A DNA stretch of 64,000 nt, taken from contig NZ_OMPU01000006.1 of NCBI RefSeq assembly GCF_900313065.1, forward strand, positions 502,734-566,733, in the 5' to 3' direction. The DNA is from Kiloniella sp. EL199 (lineage in GTDB: Bacteria; Pseudomonadota; Alphaproteobacteria; Kiloniellales; Kiloniellaceae). The notes under the pieces were generated by a model. The model was not told the origin of the DNA. It was given only the letters and a program-made list of their open reading frames with translations, and made no database searches. Shown here in pieces: positions 16,356-25,400 of this stretch. How positions within the stretch are numbered: the stretch's first letter is position 1; each line of letters opens with the position of its first letter. Made by a program: the position numbers and the translations under genes.

Positions 16356-16683
16356 GTTGTGTGATGACTTGAATATCAAGGGGTGTCGGAAAAGATCGCC
16401 AGCATAATTCTGACTTTCGCTGGCTAATAATTTCCGGCGTGGGGAAACATTTACCGCTGGACAGGAAAATTATGATATTCTTTGCTTGTATTTCGTTGGG
16501 TTTATTGTGAACAGGCTTGGTATCGATACAAGGAAAGCTTTCCGATGGGATGTTATCTGGTTGTAGAGTAGATATTAACACTTTTCGAGTACACTGCTTT
16601 CGGATACAAATTATTTAAACGAAAGGTTTACTTATTAAACCGGTCTTTTTACTTATAAGTATCTGATTTAACATCTATACTAC

Positions 16684-16698
16684 TTAACGACTTTTTAA
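16684..16698 (+). promoter_or_regulatory. CtrA-type box upstream of fliL
   Basis: TTAA-CGACTTT-TTAA followed by C is an exact match to the alphaproteobacterial CtrA consensus TTAA-N7-TTAAC. It lies 54 bases before the fliL start, where CtrA sites of class II flagellar promoters sit in Caulobacter. CtrA itself is not in the window. The upstream kinase CckA is, at 32027. Confidence 0.75.
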
Positions 16699-16752
16699 CC
16701 ATCTTGACCCCTTATTAGGTGGGGTATTTTAATTGGAGGCTTATATCAGCGT

Positions 16753-17277
16753 ATGACTGATGAAACTGTTGGCGAAGAAGAACTAGAGGTAGAAGCCCGA
16801 CCGACAGGCGGGATGTCGGGGAAGAAACTCGTTCTTTTTTTCATATTGCCTTTGTTGTTAATATTAATAGCAGGTGCCGGCGCTTATTTTACAGGTATGC
16901 TTGATTCATTGTTGGGTAAAGAAGAAGTCGTTGAAGAAGAGGTTGTTGAGGAGGTTATTCCTGCGCATGGCCCTGCAGCATTTTATGATGTGCCGGAATT
17001 ACTGGTTAATCTTAATTCTTCTGGTAACAAGAAACACTTTTTGAAGATTACAATTAGTCTGGAACTGGAAGCGCAAACAGATATTCCTGGTATAGAAGCA
17101 GTGATGCCGCGGATTGTTGACAACTTTCAGGTATATTTACGTGAACTCAGAATTGAAGATTTGAGCGGGTCAGCCGGTATTCAGCGTTTGAGAGAAGAGT
17201 TACTCCTTCGGGTCAATGCTGCGGCTGCTCCTATTAAGGTGAAAGATGTATTGTTTCAGGAAATGCTGGTACAGTAA
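16753..17277 (+). CDS. fliL: flagellar basal body protein FliL
   Basis: FliL is a single-pass inner-membrane protein that surrounds and supports the stator. The 174-residue protein has a short cytoplasmic tail, one membrane helix (about 25-46, LVLFFILPLLLILIAGAGAY), a Glu/Val-rich linker (EEVVEEEVVEEVIP) and the periplasmic FliL domain. That domain runs from YDVPELLVNLNSSGNKKHFLKITISLEL to RIEDLSGSAGIQRLREELLLRVN. It is first in the fliL-fliM-DUF6468-motE operon. Confidence 0.93.
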   Translation: MTDETVGEEELEVEARPTGGMSGKKLVLFFILPLLLILIAGAGAYFTGMLDSLLGKEEVVEEEVVEEVIPAHGPAAFYDVPELLVNLNSSGNKKHFLKITISLELEAQTDIPGIEAVMPRIVDNFQVYLRELRIEDLSGSAGIQRLREELLLRVNAAAAPIKVKDVLFQEMLVQ

Positions 17278-17292
17278 CCTGTAAGGTAAGAA

Positions 17293-18381
17293 ATGGCTGA
17301 CGAAACGGAAGAAGAAGTCGATCAGGAAGCCATGATGGCCGAATGGGAGGCTATGGCGGATGAAGATGCGGATGAGGCTGATGATGTTTTCGATGAAGTC
17401 GATGACGGTCCTGGCGGTACGCGTGTTCTAGACCAAAGTGAAATTGACAGTCTCCTTGGTGTTGACGCCGGAGATGATGATGGTGGAGACAATTCGGGAA
17501 TTCAGGCAATTCTCAATTCTGCTCTGGTATCTTACGAGCGTCTCCCAATGCTGGATATTGTTTTTGACCGTCTGGTCAGAATGATGTCCACGTCTTTACG
17601 TAATTTTACTTCCGATAATGTTGAAGTGAGTTTGGATAACATTACATCAGCGCGATTTGGTGATTATCTCAATTCAATCCCTCTGCCTGCAATGTTGACT
17701 GTCTTCAAGGCTGAAGAGTGGGATAACTACGGTCTGATGACTGTTGATTCAGCGTTGATATATTCAATCGTTGATGTGTTGCTTGGCGGACGTCGAGGTA
17801 CAGCAGCGATGAGAATTGAGGGGCGCCCCTATACAACAATTGAGCGAAACCTGATTCAAAGGCTGGCCCATGTTGTTTTGGCGGACCTGTCCAGTGCATT
17901 TGATCCTCTTTCTCCTGTTACTTTTAGGTTTGATCGGCTGGAAACAAATCCGCGGTTTGCTACAATCGCGCGGCATGAGAATGCTGCTATTGTGATCACC
18001 TTACGTGTCGACATGGAAGATCGAGGCGGGCGTGTTGAACTCCTCATTCCCTACGCAACGCTTGAGCCAGTTCGTGAACTGTTACTACAGATGTTTATGG
18101 GGGAAAAGTTTGGTCGGGATTCCATTTGGGAGGGGCATCTTACTGCTGAGTTATGGCAGACAGATGTTTCTATTTTGGCTGTGTTAGAGCAGGTGAATAT
18201 CTCTCTTGGTGATGTAATGAATTGGAAAGTTGGTGATACGATGGATCTCACTGTTTCTCCGGAATCACTGGTGGAATTGAGATGTGGTGATGTTTCCATG
18301 TTTAAAGGTAATATGGGCCGGAAGAGTGGTAACATTGCGGTGAAAATCGCCAATAAGATCGCTCGTGATGATGGCGAATAA
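17293..18381 (+). CDS. fliM: flagellar switch protein FliM
   Basis: FliM is the C-ring switch component that binds CheY-P. The 362-residue protein carries the CheY-binding motif LDQSEIDSLLG at 46-56. A 45-residue, very acidic N-terminal extension (EEEVDQEAMMAEWEAMADEDADEADD) precedes it, whereas in enteric FliM the motif is at the extreme N-terminus. The CheC-like middle (LDIVFDRLVRMMSTSLRNFTS, DVLLGGRRG) and the SpoA-type C-terminal domain (VEQVNISLGDVMNWKVGDTM) are intact. No fliN or fliG is in the window. Confidence 0.95.
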   Translation: MADETEEEVDQEAMMAEWEAMADEDADEADDVFDEVDDGPGGTRVLDQSEIDSLLGVDAGDDDGGDNSGIQAILNSALVSYERLPMLDIVFDRLVRMMSTSLRNFTSDNVEVSLDNITSARFGDYLNSIPLPAMLTVFKAEEWDNYGLMTVDSALIYSIVDVLLGGRRGTAAMRIEGRPYTTIERNLIQRLAHVVLADLSSAFDPLSPVTFRFDRLETNPRFATIARHENAAIVITLRVDMEDRGGRVELLIPYATLEPVRELLLQMFMGEKFGRDSIWEGHLTAELWQTDVSILAVLEQVNISLGDVMNWKVGDTMDLTVSPESLVELRCGDVSMFKGNMGRKSGNIAVKIANKIARDDGE

Positions 18382-18384
18382 GTG

Positions 18385-18870
18385 ATGTTGGATATCTCGA
18401 ATATTGAGCTTGGATTTAATATCCTCGTTGCGATCTTGCTGGTCGCAACGATTGTGTATGCCGTGATCTTGAATAAAAAGCTGGATGCCTTACGAGAAGC
18501 CAAGGCCGAGATGGAAGGGTTGATTGTCTCCTTTGCTGATACAACGGCAAAGGCGGAAAAAAGCCTTGCTGAATTTAAGGCCCATGCTTCTGATACTGGA
18601 TCAGGCCTCAAGGAGAATACTGTTAAAGCTGATGGAATATTATCTGACTTGAGCTATTTGGTTGATCGGGCCGAGGTTGTCGCGGATCGTTTGGAAGAAG
18701 ACCTTGGTCTGGCCCGGGAAAAATCTCCTGAAACTGTACTCCCCAAAGGCGTGAAACCAGGAGATATCAAACAGAACAAGGTCAAGCCCGTTAATCAAAA
18801 AGGGGAGGCAAAAAAAGATTTGTCACCTGCTGCAGAAGACCTTTTGAAAACCCTCAAAGGCATGCGTTAA
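18385..18870 (+). CDS. DUF6468 flagellar-operon protein
   Basis: A 161-residue protein with one N-terminal membrane helix (about 9-29, LGFNILVAILLVATIVYAVIL), a long helical, probably coiled-coil stretch (30-115) and a Lys/Pro-rich tail ending LLKTLKGMR. It matches the alphaproteobacterial family I know as DUF6468, found between fliM and motE. Its role in the flagellum is not established. I take ATG 18385; a GTG directly before it (18382) is equally possible. It starts right after the fliM stop. Confidence 0.7.
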   Translation: MLDISNIELGFNILVAILLVATIVYAVILNKKLDALREAKAEMEGLIVSFADTTAKAEKSLAEFKAHASDTGSGLKENTVKADGILSDLSYLVDRAEVVADRLEEDLGLAREKSPETVLPKGVKPGDIKQNKVKPVNQKGEAKKDLSPAAEDLLKTLKGMR

Positions 18871-18880
18871 GGAGAATAAG

Positions 18881-19579
18881 ATGCGTTTGCTGCCTGTATT
18901 AATTGCTGTGTCTTCATTGACTTTGCTTGTTAAGGCCGGGGGGGTCTGGGAAGGGTTTAATCAATCGGGTGAAGCCTTTGCGCAGGCTTCGCCGGAAGTT
19001 GAGGATAAGACAGAAGAGCAAGCTGAAACTGAGGCTCCGAATAATGAAGAAGGTGAGGCTGCTGAGGTAATTGATCAGGAAAGTGAACCTGAGACAGCCT
19101 CGGTGAGTGAAGATGTAAAAGAAGTTCCTAAAGTCCAAGGAATTGAAGCGGATCCTTTTTCAATGACGGACGAAGAAATTGAGTTACTCCAATCTTTGTC
19201 TGCCAGAAGAGAACAGCTAGAAACCCGCGAGCGTGATGTCGAGCAACGGGAAACTCTTTTACTTGCAGCAGAACGCCGTATAGATGAAAAAATTGCAGAA
19301 CTGGGCAAACTTCAAAATACGATTGAAGGACTAATTGTTAAGCATGACGAGCAGAGTGAGAAGCAAATGCTTAGTCTCGTAAAGATATACGAAAGTATGA
19401 AACCGAAAGATGCTGCCCGGATTTTTGAAGAACTGGATATGATTGTACTTCTTGATGTTGTCGAGCGGATGAAAGAAAGAAAGACAGCTCCGATTCTGGC
19501 AAGTATGAATCCGAAAAGAGCAAAAGCCATTACGCTTGAATTGGCACAAAGAAGAGAATTACCCCTATCAAAAGAGTAA
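18881..19579 (+). CDS. motE: MotE-like periplasmic flagellar protein
   Basis: A 232-residue protein with an N-terminal signal or anchor segment (4-22), a long Glu-rich disordered region (35-95), a coiled coil (100-155, LSARREQLETRERDVEQRETLL) and a C-terminal MgtE-N-like helical domain (KIYESMKPKDAARIFEELD...LASMNPKRAKAITLELAQRR). This matches MotE, which in Sinorhizobium is a periplasmic motility chaperone. AAGGAG precedes the ATG. It is last in the fliL operon, and a terminator follows at 19641. Confidence 0.8.
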   Translation: MRLLPVLIAVSSLTLLVKAGGVWEGFNQSGEAFAQASPEVEDKTEEQAETEAPNNEEGEAAEVIDQESEPETASVSEDVKEVPKVQGIEADPFSMTDEEIELLQSLSARREQLETRERDVEQRETLLLAAERRIDEKIAELGKLQNTIEGLIVKHDEQSEKQMLSLVKIYESMKPKDAARIFEELDMIVLLDVVERMKERKTAPILASMNPKRAKAITLELAQRRELPLSKE

Positions 19580-19640
19580 TCGAATCCCTAATGAGAATTA
19601 TGGTTAATTTTCTTTAGGCAGAACTCGAAACACCAAATAT

Positions 19641-19677
19641 GCCCTGTATCCGTTGGGATATGGGGCTTTCTTTTTCT
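19641..19677 (+). terminator. terminator after fliL-motE operon
   Basis: GCCCTGTATCC (19641-19651) pairs with GGATATGGGGC (19656-19666) with two G-U pairs around a GTTG loop. A T-rich run of TTTCTTTTTCTT follows. Confidence 0.8.
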
Positions 19678-19733
19678 TAAAGTTGGTTTTTTTACAAACC
19701 TAAAAGTCTAAGATCTTGAAAAACTGTGGTTTG

Positions 19734-19748
19734 TTTACACTGCGTTAA
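19734..19748 (+). promoter_or_regulatory. near-consensus CtrA-type box upstream of cheY
   Basis: TTTA-CACTGCG-TTAA is one base away from TTAA-N7-TTAA. It lies 72 bases before the cheY start, a position similar to the fliL and flgB boxes. Weaker than the exact sites; could be chance in A/T-rich DNA. Confidence 0.4.
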
Positions 19749-19819
19749 TTCTATGCTGGTAGCTTGAAATCACAATTTAAGCGAATGTGTGTGCAAGAGA
19801 GATAGTTAAGGAGTTGCTG

Positions 19820-20209
19820 ATGTCGGATGTCGACATGAATATGCCAATCCTCATCGTGGATGATTATAAAACCATGTTGCGTATTGTGCGCAATTTGCTC
19901 AAGCAGCTAGGCTTCAACAATGTTGATGAAGCGACAGACGGCAGCAGTGCGTTACAAAAATTGCGTGGCAAGCAGTATAGTCTGGTTATTTCTGACTGGA
20001 ATATGGAGCCAATGAGTGGTCTTCAGTTACTTAAAGAGTGCCGTGCAGATGCACATTTGAAAGATCTGTCTTTCATTATGGTCACCGCTGAGAGTAAAAC
20101 AGAAAACGTTATCGCTGCAAAACAGGCGGGTGTGAACAATTATATTGTGAAACCATTTAATGCTGCGACCCTCAAGAAGAAGTTAATCGCGGTACTTGGG
20201 AACTTCTAA
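19820..20209 (+). CDS. cheY: chemotaxis response regulator CheY
   Basis: A 129-residue single receiver domain. It has the acidic pocket D14/D15, phospho-acceptor D59 ([10 protein letters not shown]), switch threonine T89 in VTAES and K111 in VKPFNA. The sequence closely follows classical motor-binding CheY. The start is ATG 19820 with AAGGAG six bases upstream; a GTG 33 bases earlier lacks a ribosome site. It heads an operon with cheZ and motB genes. CheA and the receptors are not in the window. Confidence 0.93.
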   Translation: MSDVDMNMPILIVDDYKTMLRIVRNLLKQLGFNNVDEATDGSSALQKLRGKQYSLVISDWNMEPMSGLQLLKECRADAHLKDLSFIMVTAESKTENVIAAKQAGVNNYIVKPFNAATLKKKLIAVLGNF

Positions 20210-20221
20210 GAGGTTAATGTT

Positions 20222-20872
20222 ATGGCCAACCCGGTCAGAGAAGAGTTGCTCGAAAAACTAAAGACCTTTGAAAGTAATGCACAAGATGCAGACCTTGAAG
20301 CATTGGTGGACAGTTTGTTGCAAAACTTTGGTGAAGATGCAGTTGAAACCAATCATAAGCTTTTAGCTGAGATTGGATCTGTTGCAAGTTATATTCACGA
20401 TATGAAAACGCAACTGGCTTCCTTGAGGCCTGATGAGATTAAAAGTGACTTTCTTCCTACCGCGGCGGATGAACTGGATGCTATTGTGGGGGCTACTGAA
20501 CAAGCCACCCACAACATCTTGTCCGCTATGGAAACCTTAGAAGAAGTATCTGAAAAGCTTGAAGATTCTCCTCTTACTGACAAAGTAAATGATGCGGTGA
20601 CTCAAGTTTATGAAGCCTGCAGTTTTCAGGATATTACGGGCCAACGTATTTCAAGAGTAGTAAATGCTCTTCAACACGTGGAAATTAAAGTAGATAAATT
20701 GCTCGGCGCATTTGGTGGTGAGGAATTTCTACCGGATAATACAGACGCGAAACCGACACCTAAACGTGCTGACGGGGTGGAGAGGCCTGATGAAGACCTT
20801 CTCAATGGACCTCAATTACCGGGCGAAGGTGTTAGCCAAGATGATATTGATGCCTTAATGGGATTTGATTAG
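20222..20872 (+). CDS. cheZ: CheY-P phosphatase CheZ
   Basis: CheZ dephosphorylates CheY-P. The 216-residue helical protein contains the catalytic-helix signature ACSFQDITGQRISRVVNAL (about 131-149). The glutamine in FQDITGQ is the catalytic residue of the family. A flexible Pro/Asp-rich linker leads to the C-terminal CheY-docking helix VSQDDIDALMGFD, which closely resembles the CheY-binding motif of FliM in this genome. CheZ is found in only part of the alphaproteobacteria. It lies 12 bases after cheY. Confidence 0.9.
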   Translation: MANPVREELLEKLKTFESNAQDADLEALVDSLLQNFGEDAVETNHKLLAEIGSVASYIHDMKTQLASLRPDEIKSDFLPTAADELDAIVGATEQATHNILSAMETLEEVSEKLEDSPLTDKVNDAVTQVYEACSFQDITGQRISRVVNALQHVEIKVDKLLGAFGGEEFLPDNTDAKPTPKRADGVERPDEDLLNGPQLPGEGVSQDDIDALMGFD

Positions 20873-20877
20873 TTGAT

Positions 20878-21567
20878 ATGCTTGGCCTTCTATTTCGCAG
20901 ACGCCGAGACGATGGTGATCGAAATTATGTCGCTTTATTAAGCCTTAAGCTCCTGCTTTTGGCTTTTTTCATTATGCTCAATGCACTTTCTTCCTATGAA
21001 GAAGAAAAAGCCAGAGCAGTTTTGGAATCAGTGAATAATACTTTCCAGGGTGATGCAAGTCATATGGAGCGCCATGCTTCTTTTGATCAAGCGCTTGATA
21101 ATATTGATGATAAATCTGATCTCGTTGTAGAAATCGAACGATTGTTTGAAACCACGATTCCTGCCGTTGAAAGAGAGCAGGGGAGTACTCAGAACTTTTT
21201 ACGGTTAAGATTACCTGTTCGGGCAATGTTTCTCGAAGATGAAGTCGACCTTGCCTCAGGACGAGAACTTCTCTTGAAAAGGTTGGCCCAGTCTCTACAG
21301 AAACTTGATCTTGAAGAGCGTTACTATGAATTTGAATTTCTCTATGGGACTGCTGCACGTAATACAGACTCTCAAGCCGAATTATCTGACTTGATACTCA
21401 AGCGTTTGGAAGCTGTTGCAAACGAGATCGTTGCTGCGGGTATTCTCAAAAACAGGCTGGTCGTAGGTTTGCAACCCAATAGAGCTGGTTCTGTTTTTGT
21501 CGTTATTCGCATATATGATAAAGCTCCGCCAAATATCACTTTCAGCTCTTATCGGGAGGAAAGGTAA
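20878..21567 (+). CDS. MotB-like protein without proton-binding aspartate
   Basis: A 229-residue, single-pass membrane protein (helix about 18-37) whose N-terminus aligns with MotB of the next gene: SLKLLLLAFFIMLNALSSYEEEK against DLVALMLTFFVLLYSMS-VMEEK. The aspartate that carries protons in MotB (D86 there) is serine here (S22). The periplasmic part (100-225) looks like a shortened, degenerate OmpA-like domain (YEFEFLYGTAARN...ANEIVAAGILKNRLVVGLQP). It probably joins or regulates the stator but should not conduct protons alone. TAATG coupling to motB. Confidence 0.65.
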   Translation: MLGLLFRRRRDDGDRNYVALLSLKLLLLAFFIMLNALSSYEEEKARAVLESVNNTFQGDASHMERHASFDQALDNIDDKSDLVVEIERLFETTIPAVEREQGSTQNFLRLRLPVRAMFLEDEVDLASGRELLLKRLAQSLQKLDLEERYYEFEFLYGTAARNTDSQAELSDLILKRLEAVANEIVAAGILKNRLVVGLQPNRAGSVFVVIRIYDKAPPNITFSSYREER

Positions 21568-22472
21568 TGTCTGATCCCGGAAACACAAATAGAAACACAA
21601 ATAATAGTGGGAATGGAAAGCGGGCTGACGAACAAACTTCTACTCGTGCTGATAAGGTTTATGAAAATAGCAAGGGTGCCTCTAAGGATAGCGGCCAAGA
21701 GACTAAGGAACAAAAAGCTATTGCCCGGGTTATGCCAAAGATCAAACCTTGGATGAGCAGAAGGCAAAATGAGCAAACTGTTGCTGTGAATTACAGTTCT
21801 AGCTGGATGGTGACTTTCACCGATCTCGTTGCATTGATGCTGACCTTTTTCGTTCTATTGTATTCCATGTCTGTTATGGAAGAGAAGCAATGGAGAAACT
21901 TGATTGATTCTCTCGCAAGTAACTTGAAAATTGAAAGAATTATTGCAGAACCCAAACCAGCAAAAAGCCTGACAATGGAACCTGTTGATTTTATTCCAGG
22001 TGAAGATTTGGATTATCTCCAAGCCTTGTTATCAGAAAAGTTCAAAGAAGATGAGGGGTTATCTCAGGCCATTCTTACTCGATTGGAAGATAGTATTGTG
22101 GTTTCTGTTCCCGGTGATATTCTGTTTCCAACGGGCGCTAGCGAACCTTTGGAAGAGGCTAAACCTGTTTTGAAAAGGCTGGGCCGGATATTTCAGAACA
22201 TTGATAACCGCATTGAAATTGCAGGTCATGCAGATCCGGCGATTCCGTTAGGGCAGCAGAAGTTTCAAACAAACTGGCCACTATCTGTTGCCAGAGCTGA
22301 CTATGTTGCTGGTTTATTGGAAAAAACTGGGTATAAGAGTACAATTCTATCGCGTGGGTATGGTGATTCGCGTTATGATGAGATAGCCGATAGCTTACCC
22401 GAAGATCAAAGGAAAAAACTCGCGCGCCGTGTTGATATTATTGTGCATTCCTATGCAGGAGAAAATGGTTGA
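21567..22472 (+). CDS. motB: flagellar stator protein MotB
   Basis: A 301-residue stator subunit. It has a long hydrophilic N-terminal tail (1-75) and a membrane helix with the proton-binding aspartate D86 in MVTFTDLVALMLTFFVLLYSMS. A plug/linker and an OmpA-like peptidoglycan-binding domain (about 180-297, ILFPTGASEPLEEAKPVL, IEIAGHADPA, SVARADYVAGLL, RRVDIIV) follow. The N-terminal extension is longer than usual. No motA is adjacent, so MotA must be encoded elsewhere. Its ATG overlaps the upstream stop. Confidence 0.92.
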   Translation: MSDPGNTNRNTNNSGNGKRADEQTSTRADKVYENSKGASKDSGQETKEQKAIARVMPKIKPWMSRRQNEQTVAVNYSSSWMVTFTDLVALMLTFFVLLYSMSVMEEKQWRNLIDSLASNLKIERIIAEPKPAKSLTMEPVDFIPGEDLDYLQALLSEKFKEDEGLSQAILTRLEDSIVVSVPGDILFPTGASEPLEEAKPVLKRLGRIFQNIDNRIEIAGHADPAIPLGQQKFQTNWPLSVARADYVAGLLEKTGYKSTILSRGYGDSRYDEIADSLPEDQRKKLARRVDIIVHSYAGENG

Positions 22473-25400
22473 TTAAAGCGTTATGCCAAACATTTCTGGC
22501 AGGAGCGTTTTTGTTGTTTTTTTCTTCTGCTCCTGATGCTCAGGAAATTCCTGTCAGGGCAGGAATTCATCCTGGCTATGGCCGGATTGTTTTTGACTGG
22601 CCGCGGCAGGTATCCTATAGCGCGAGAATAGATAATGAACAGCTGATAATAGAATTTGATAATGCTGCTGACTATCGATTAGATAAAGTGCTTCAAGGCG
22701 TTAAGGGTTTTACGGGCAAGCCATCTATTGGTCCCGATAAAAAGGTTCTGACTTTTCCTTTGCTTGATGATTTTTCACTCAAGACTTTCAAGGCGGGGAC
22801 AAAAGTTATTGTCGATCTAAGGGTTGACGTGAATCAACCTCAAAGCCAATCAATTGGAAAAAACAAAAGTCCGTCTGTGCAGAGTGTTGGCTTTCGTTTT
22901 GCCGAACATCCTGATTATAACAGACTTGTTTTTGATTGGCCTGAAAAGATCAAAGGGGCTCTTTCTCAGTCAGGAAGTTCGCTGACTGTTCGTTTTGACA
23001 AAGATGCGACCGTTGACCTTCGGAAATTGAACAAACAAAAAATGCCTTTTGTGCAAAAAGGTCGGGTTATTGCAACGGAACCAAAGTTGATCATTGAGTT
23101 TGGGCTAGTCCCGCAAACACAAGCGCGTCTTTTTAATGTTGGTCCTAAATCCGTTATTGATGTTCAGACTGTCCCAGAAAAGCCAGTTGGGGCAAAGCCA
23201 AACGGGGAACAGAAAGTAGCTAACTCAAACAAGGTTGATGAGAAAAAGGCTGCTGCTAATACAATCAATTCAAAGAATTCACAACCAAAAAAAGAAGAAG
23301 ATGTCCCAGAGGTAAAAGCCACTCAGGCTCTCGACAAGAAGATTGAGAATGCAAACGAGGGAGCTTCAATCACCTTGCCTGAACTACAAGAACTCGCAGG
23401 GCCTGGACCTTTATCTCTCTTGCCAAAACCGGTGGGTTCTGAGGCCACCCAGGCTGTAGAAGAAACAGTAGAGACAGAAGATCGTGCAAAGCCGGCTGGT
23501 AATTCTGCAGTGGAAGAGAACGGCGGTAATGATCAGGCTGTAATCTCAAATGAGAGCAATGATCCAGTAAAACCAAGCACAGGTAATAAAGTAAGCACAG
23601 GGAATAAAAAGAGACTTTCCAAACCACAGGGGAGTAACTCTGGTCCTGTAAGGTTGTCAGAGTTCAAATTGGAGGATGATGACACTATTGGTGAAAGTGC
23701 AGAAGTTGGAGTTGAACAGGATCTTGTTACTCTGACTGAGCCCTTGGAAATTCCAAACCTTGTTCCTCCACCCGGACGTACCGCCAATTTGTTGCCTCCG
23801 ACAATTTTGAATTTCAACTGGGATCAACCAACTGGGGCTGTTGTCTTTCGGCGCGGAGAACACCTCTGGCTTGTTTTTGATCGTGAAGGGCCGGACAATT
23901 TGGCCGAAGCCATCGAAGCAATGGTGCCGCACTTTGCGCCCGTTGATACCCAGGAGGTTGCGGGGGCGACTGTAATTCGCCTTAGTGCCCCGGGTACACA
24001 GGTCCCAAGGTTAAGTAAGGCAGATAATACGTGGACTGTCGATATTCGCCGTCGTTCTCCTTTGCCTGTCCAGTCTATTTCAAATGTCTTGGGCGAGGGC
24101 GAAGATGGGCCAGAAGTTCGTTTCCTTGTTAAATCAGTTAGTCGTTTACTATCGCTTTCTCATCCTGAACTTGGGGATCGACTGATTGTTGCCCCTATAG
24201 GAGAGCCTAATCTTGGATCATCGAATATTGATGAGTTTCCACAGTTCAGATCCTTACCCTCTTATCAGGGAGTTGTTTTGCAGCCGACGGCTGAGGGGCT
24301 CGTTGTTGCTCTGACGCCCCGTGCTGTCGTTGTTCGCAGTCGTGACCAGTTGATTGTTTCAGACGAAACAGCCCGGTCACTCCCGCGTAGTGGTGAGATT
24401 ACTCCTTCAATACCTGTACGTATGCTTAATCTGGGTGCCGATCGATTGGGCAGTGAAGATGATTACCTAAGAAACCTCCAGGATCTTCAGCAAGCAGCTG
24501 TTGAAACAACAGGGATGCAGCAAGGCCTGGCACGTTTGGATTTGGCACGGTTCTTTTTTGCACATGGTCGTGTTGCAGAAGCGGCCGGCATGCTTAAGCT
24601 TATAGGTCAGGAAAATCGCCGCCTGAGTGATGATCCTTCCTATCAACTTCTGTTGGGTGCGTCTCAGTTTTTAAGTGATAAATTTGACGAGGCACAAAAG
24701 ACACTCTCAAGTCCGGTCTTGGCAGGTGAATGGGAAGCTAATCTGTGGCAGGCTGCGCTTGCTGCATCGGGGCAGGATTGGGGACCTGCGGCGATTGGTT
24801 TCACTGAAACCGAGGCCTTGATAGAAGATTTCCCTCGGAACATCCGAAATAAACTCTATTTGCTTGCTGCTGATTCGAAACTTCATGTGGGAGATACAGG
24901 AAGTGCAAGCCTGTTCATCGGGAAGGCTTTATCGGGAAATCCAACCGAGTTTGAAAAAGCTCAGGCTGATTTCCTTGAGGGCCAAAGGTTACTTCAAGAT
25001 GGTTTTCCTGAAGAAGCGCGAGCAATATGGAAAGGCCTGAAATATAACAGGCACCGTCCTACAAGTGCCAGGGCGCGGCATGCCCTTACAAAATTGGGAA
25101 TAGACGAAGGAACCATTACGCAGGAAGAAGGTATTGAGCAGCTTGAACAACTCAGATTTGCATGGCGAGGTGATAAATTTGAGTTTGCTATTCTGAGTGA
25201 GTTGGGGGACCGTTACGCTGATATTCTGGATTTTAGAAAAAGTTTGCACTCATTACGACAGGCAGCATCTTATTTTCCGCATTCTGAGCGTGCCGATAAA
25301 ATTGCAAAGCGGATGCAAGAAATCTTTGAAGGTATGTATATTGAAGATGGAGGGGAAAGAATACCTCCGCTGTCTTCCATTGCCCTTTATGAAGAATTTA

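Larger units (their letters stand above)
16300..16752. other. divergent flgF/fliL control region (453 bases)
   Basis: No credible gene lies here. The left part holds the sigma-54 element for flgF. The right part is very A/T-rich with five scattered TTAA tetramers between about 16613 and 16698, including one exact CtrA-type box. A GGAGG ribosome site for fliL is at 16735. An 81-codon minus-strand open frame (16336-16581) covers the promoter and looks like chance. Confidence 0.8.

Noticed and set aside
16336-16581. 81-codon minus-strand open frame between flgF and fliL
   Set aside because: It covers the flgF sigma-54 promoter, has no family pattern and no good ribosome site.
18051-18611. 186-codon antisense frame over fliM and the DUF6468 gene
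   Set aside because: Both sense genes are well supported and the antisense product is Ser/Thr-rich with no domain pattern.
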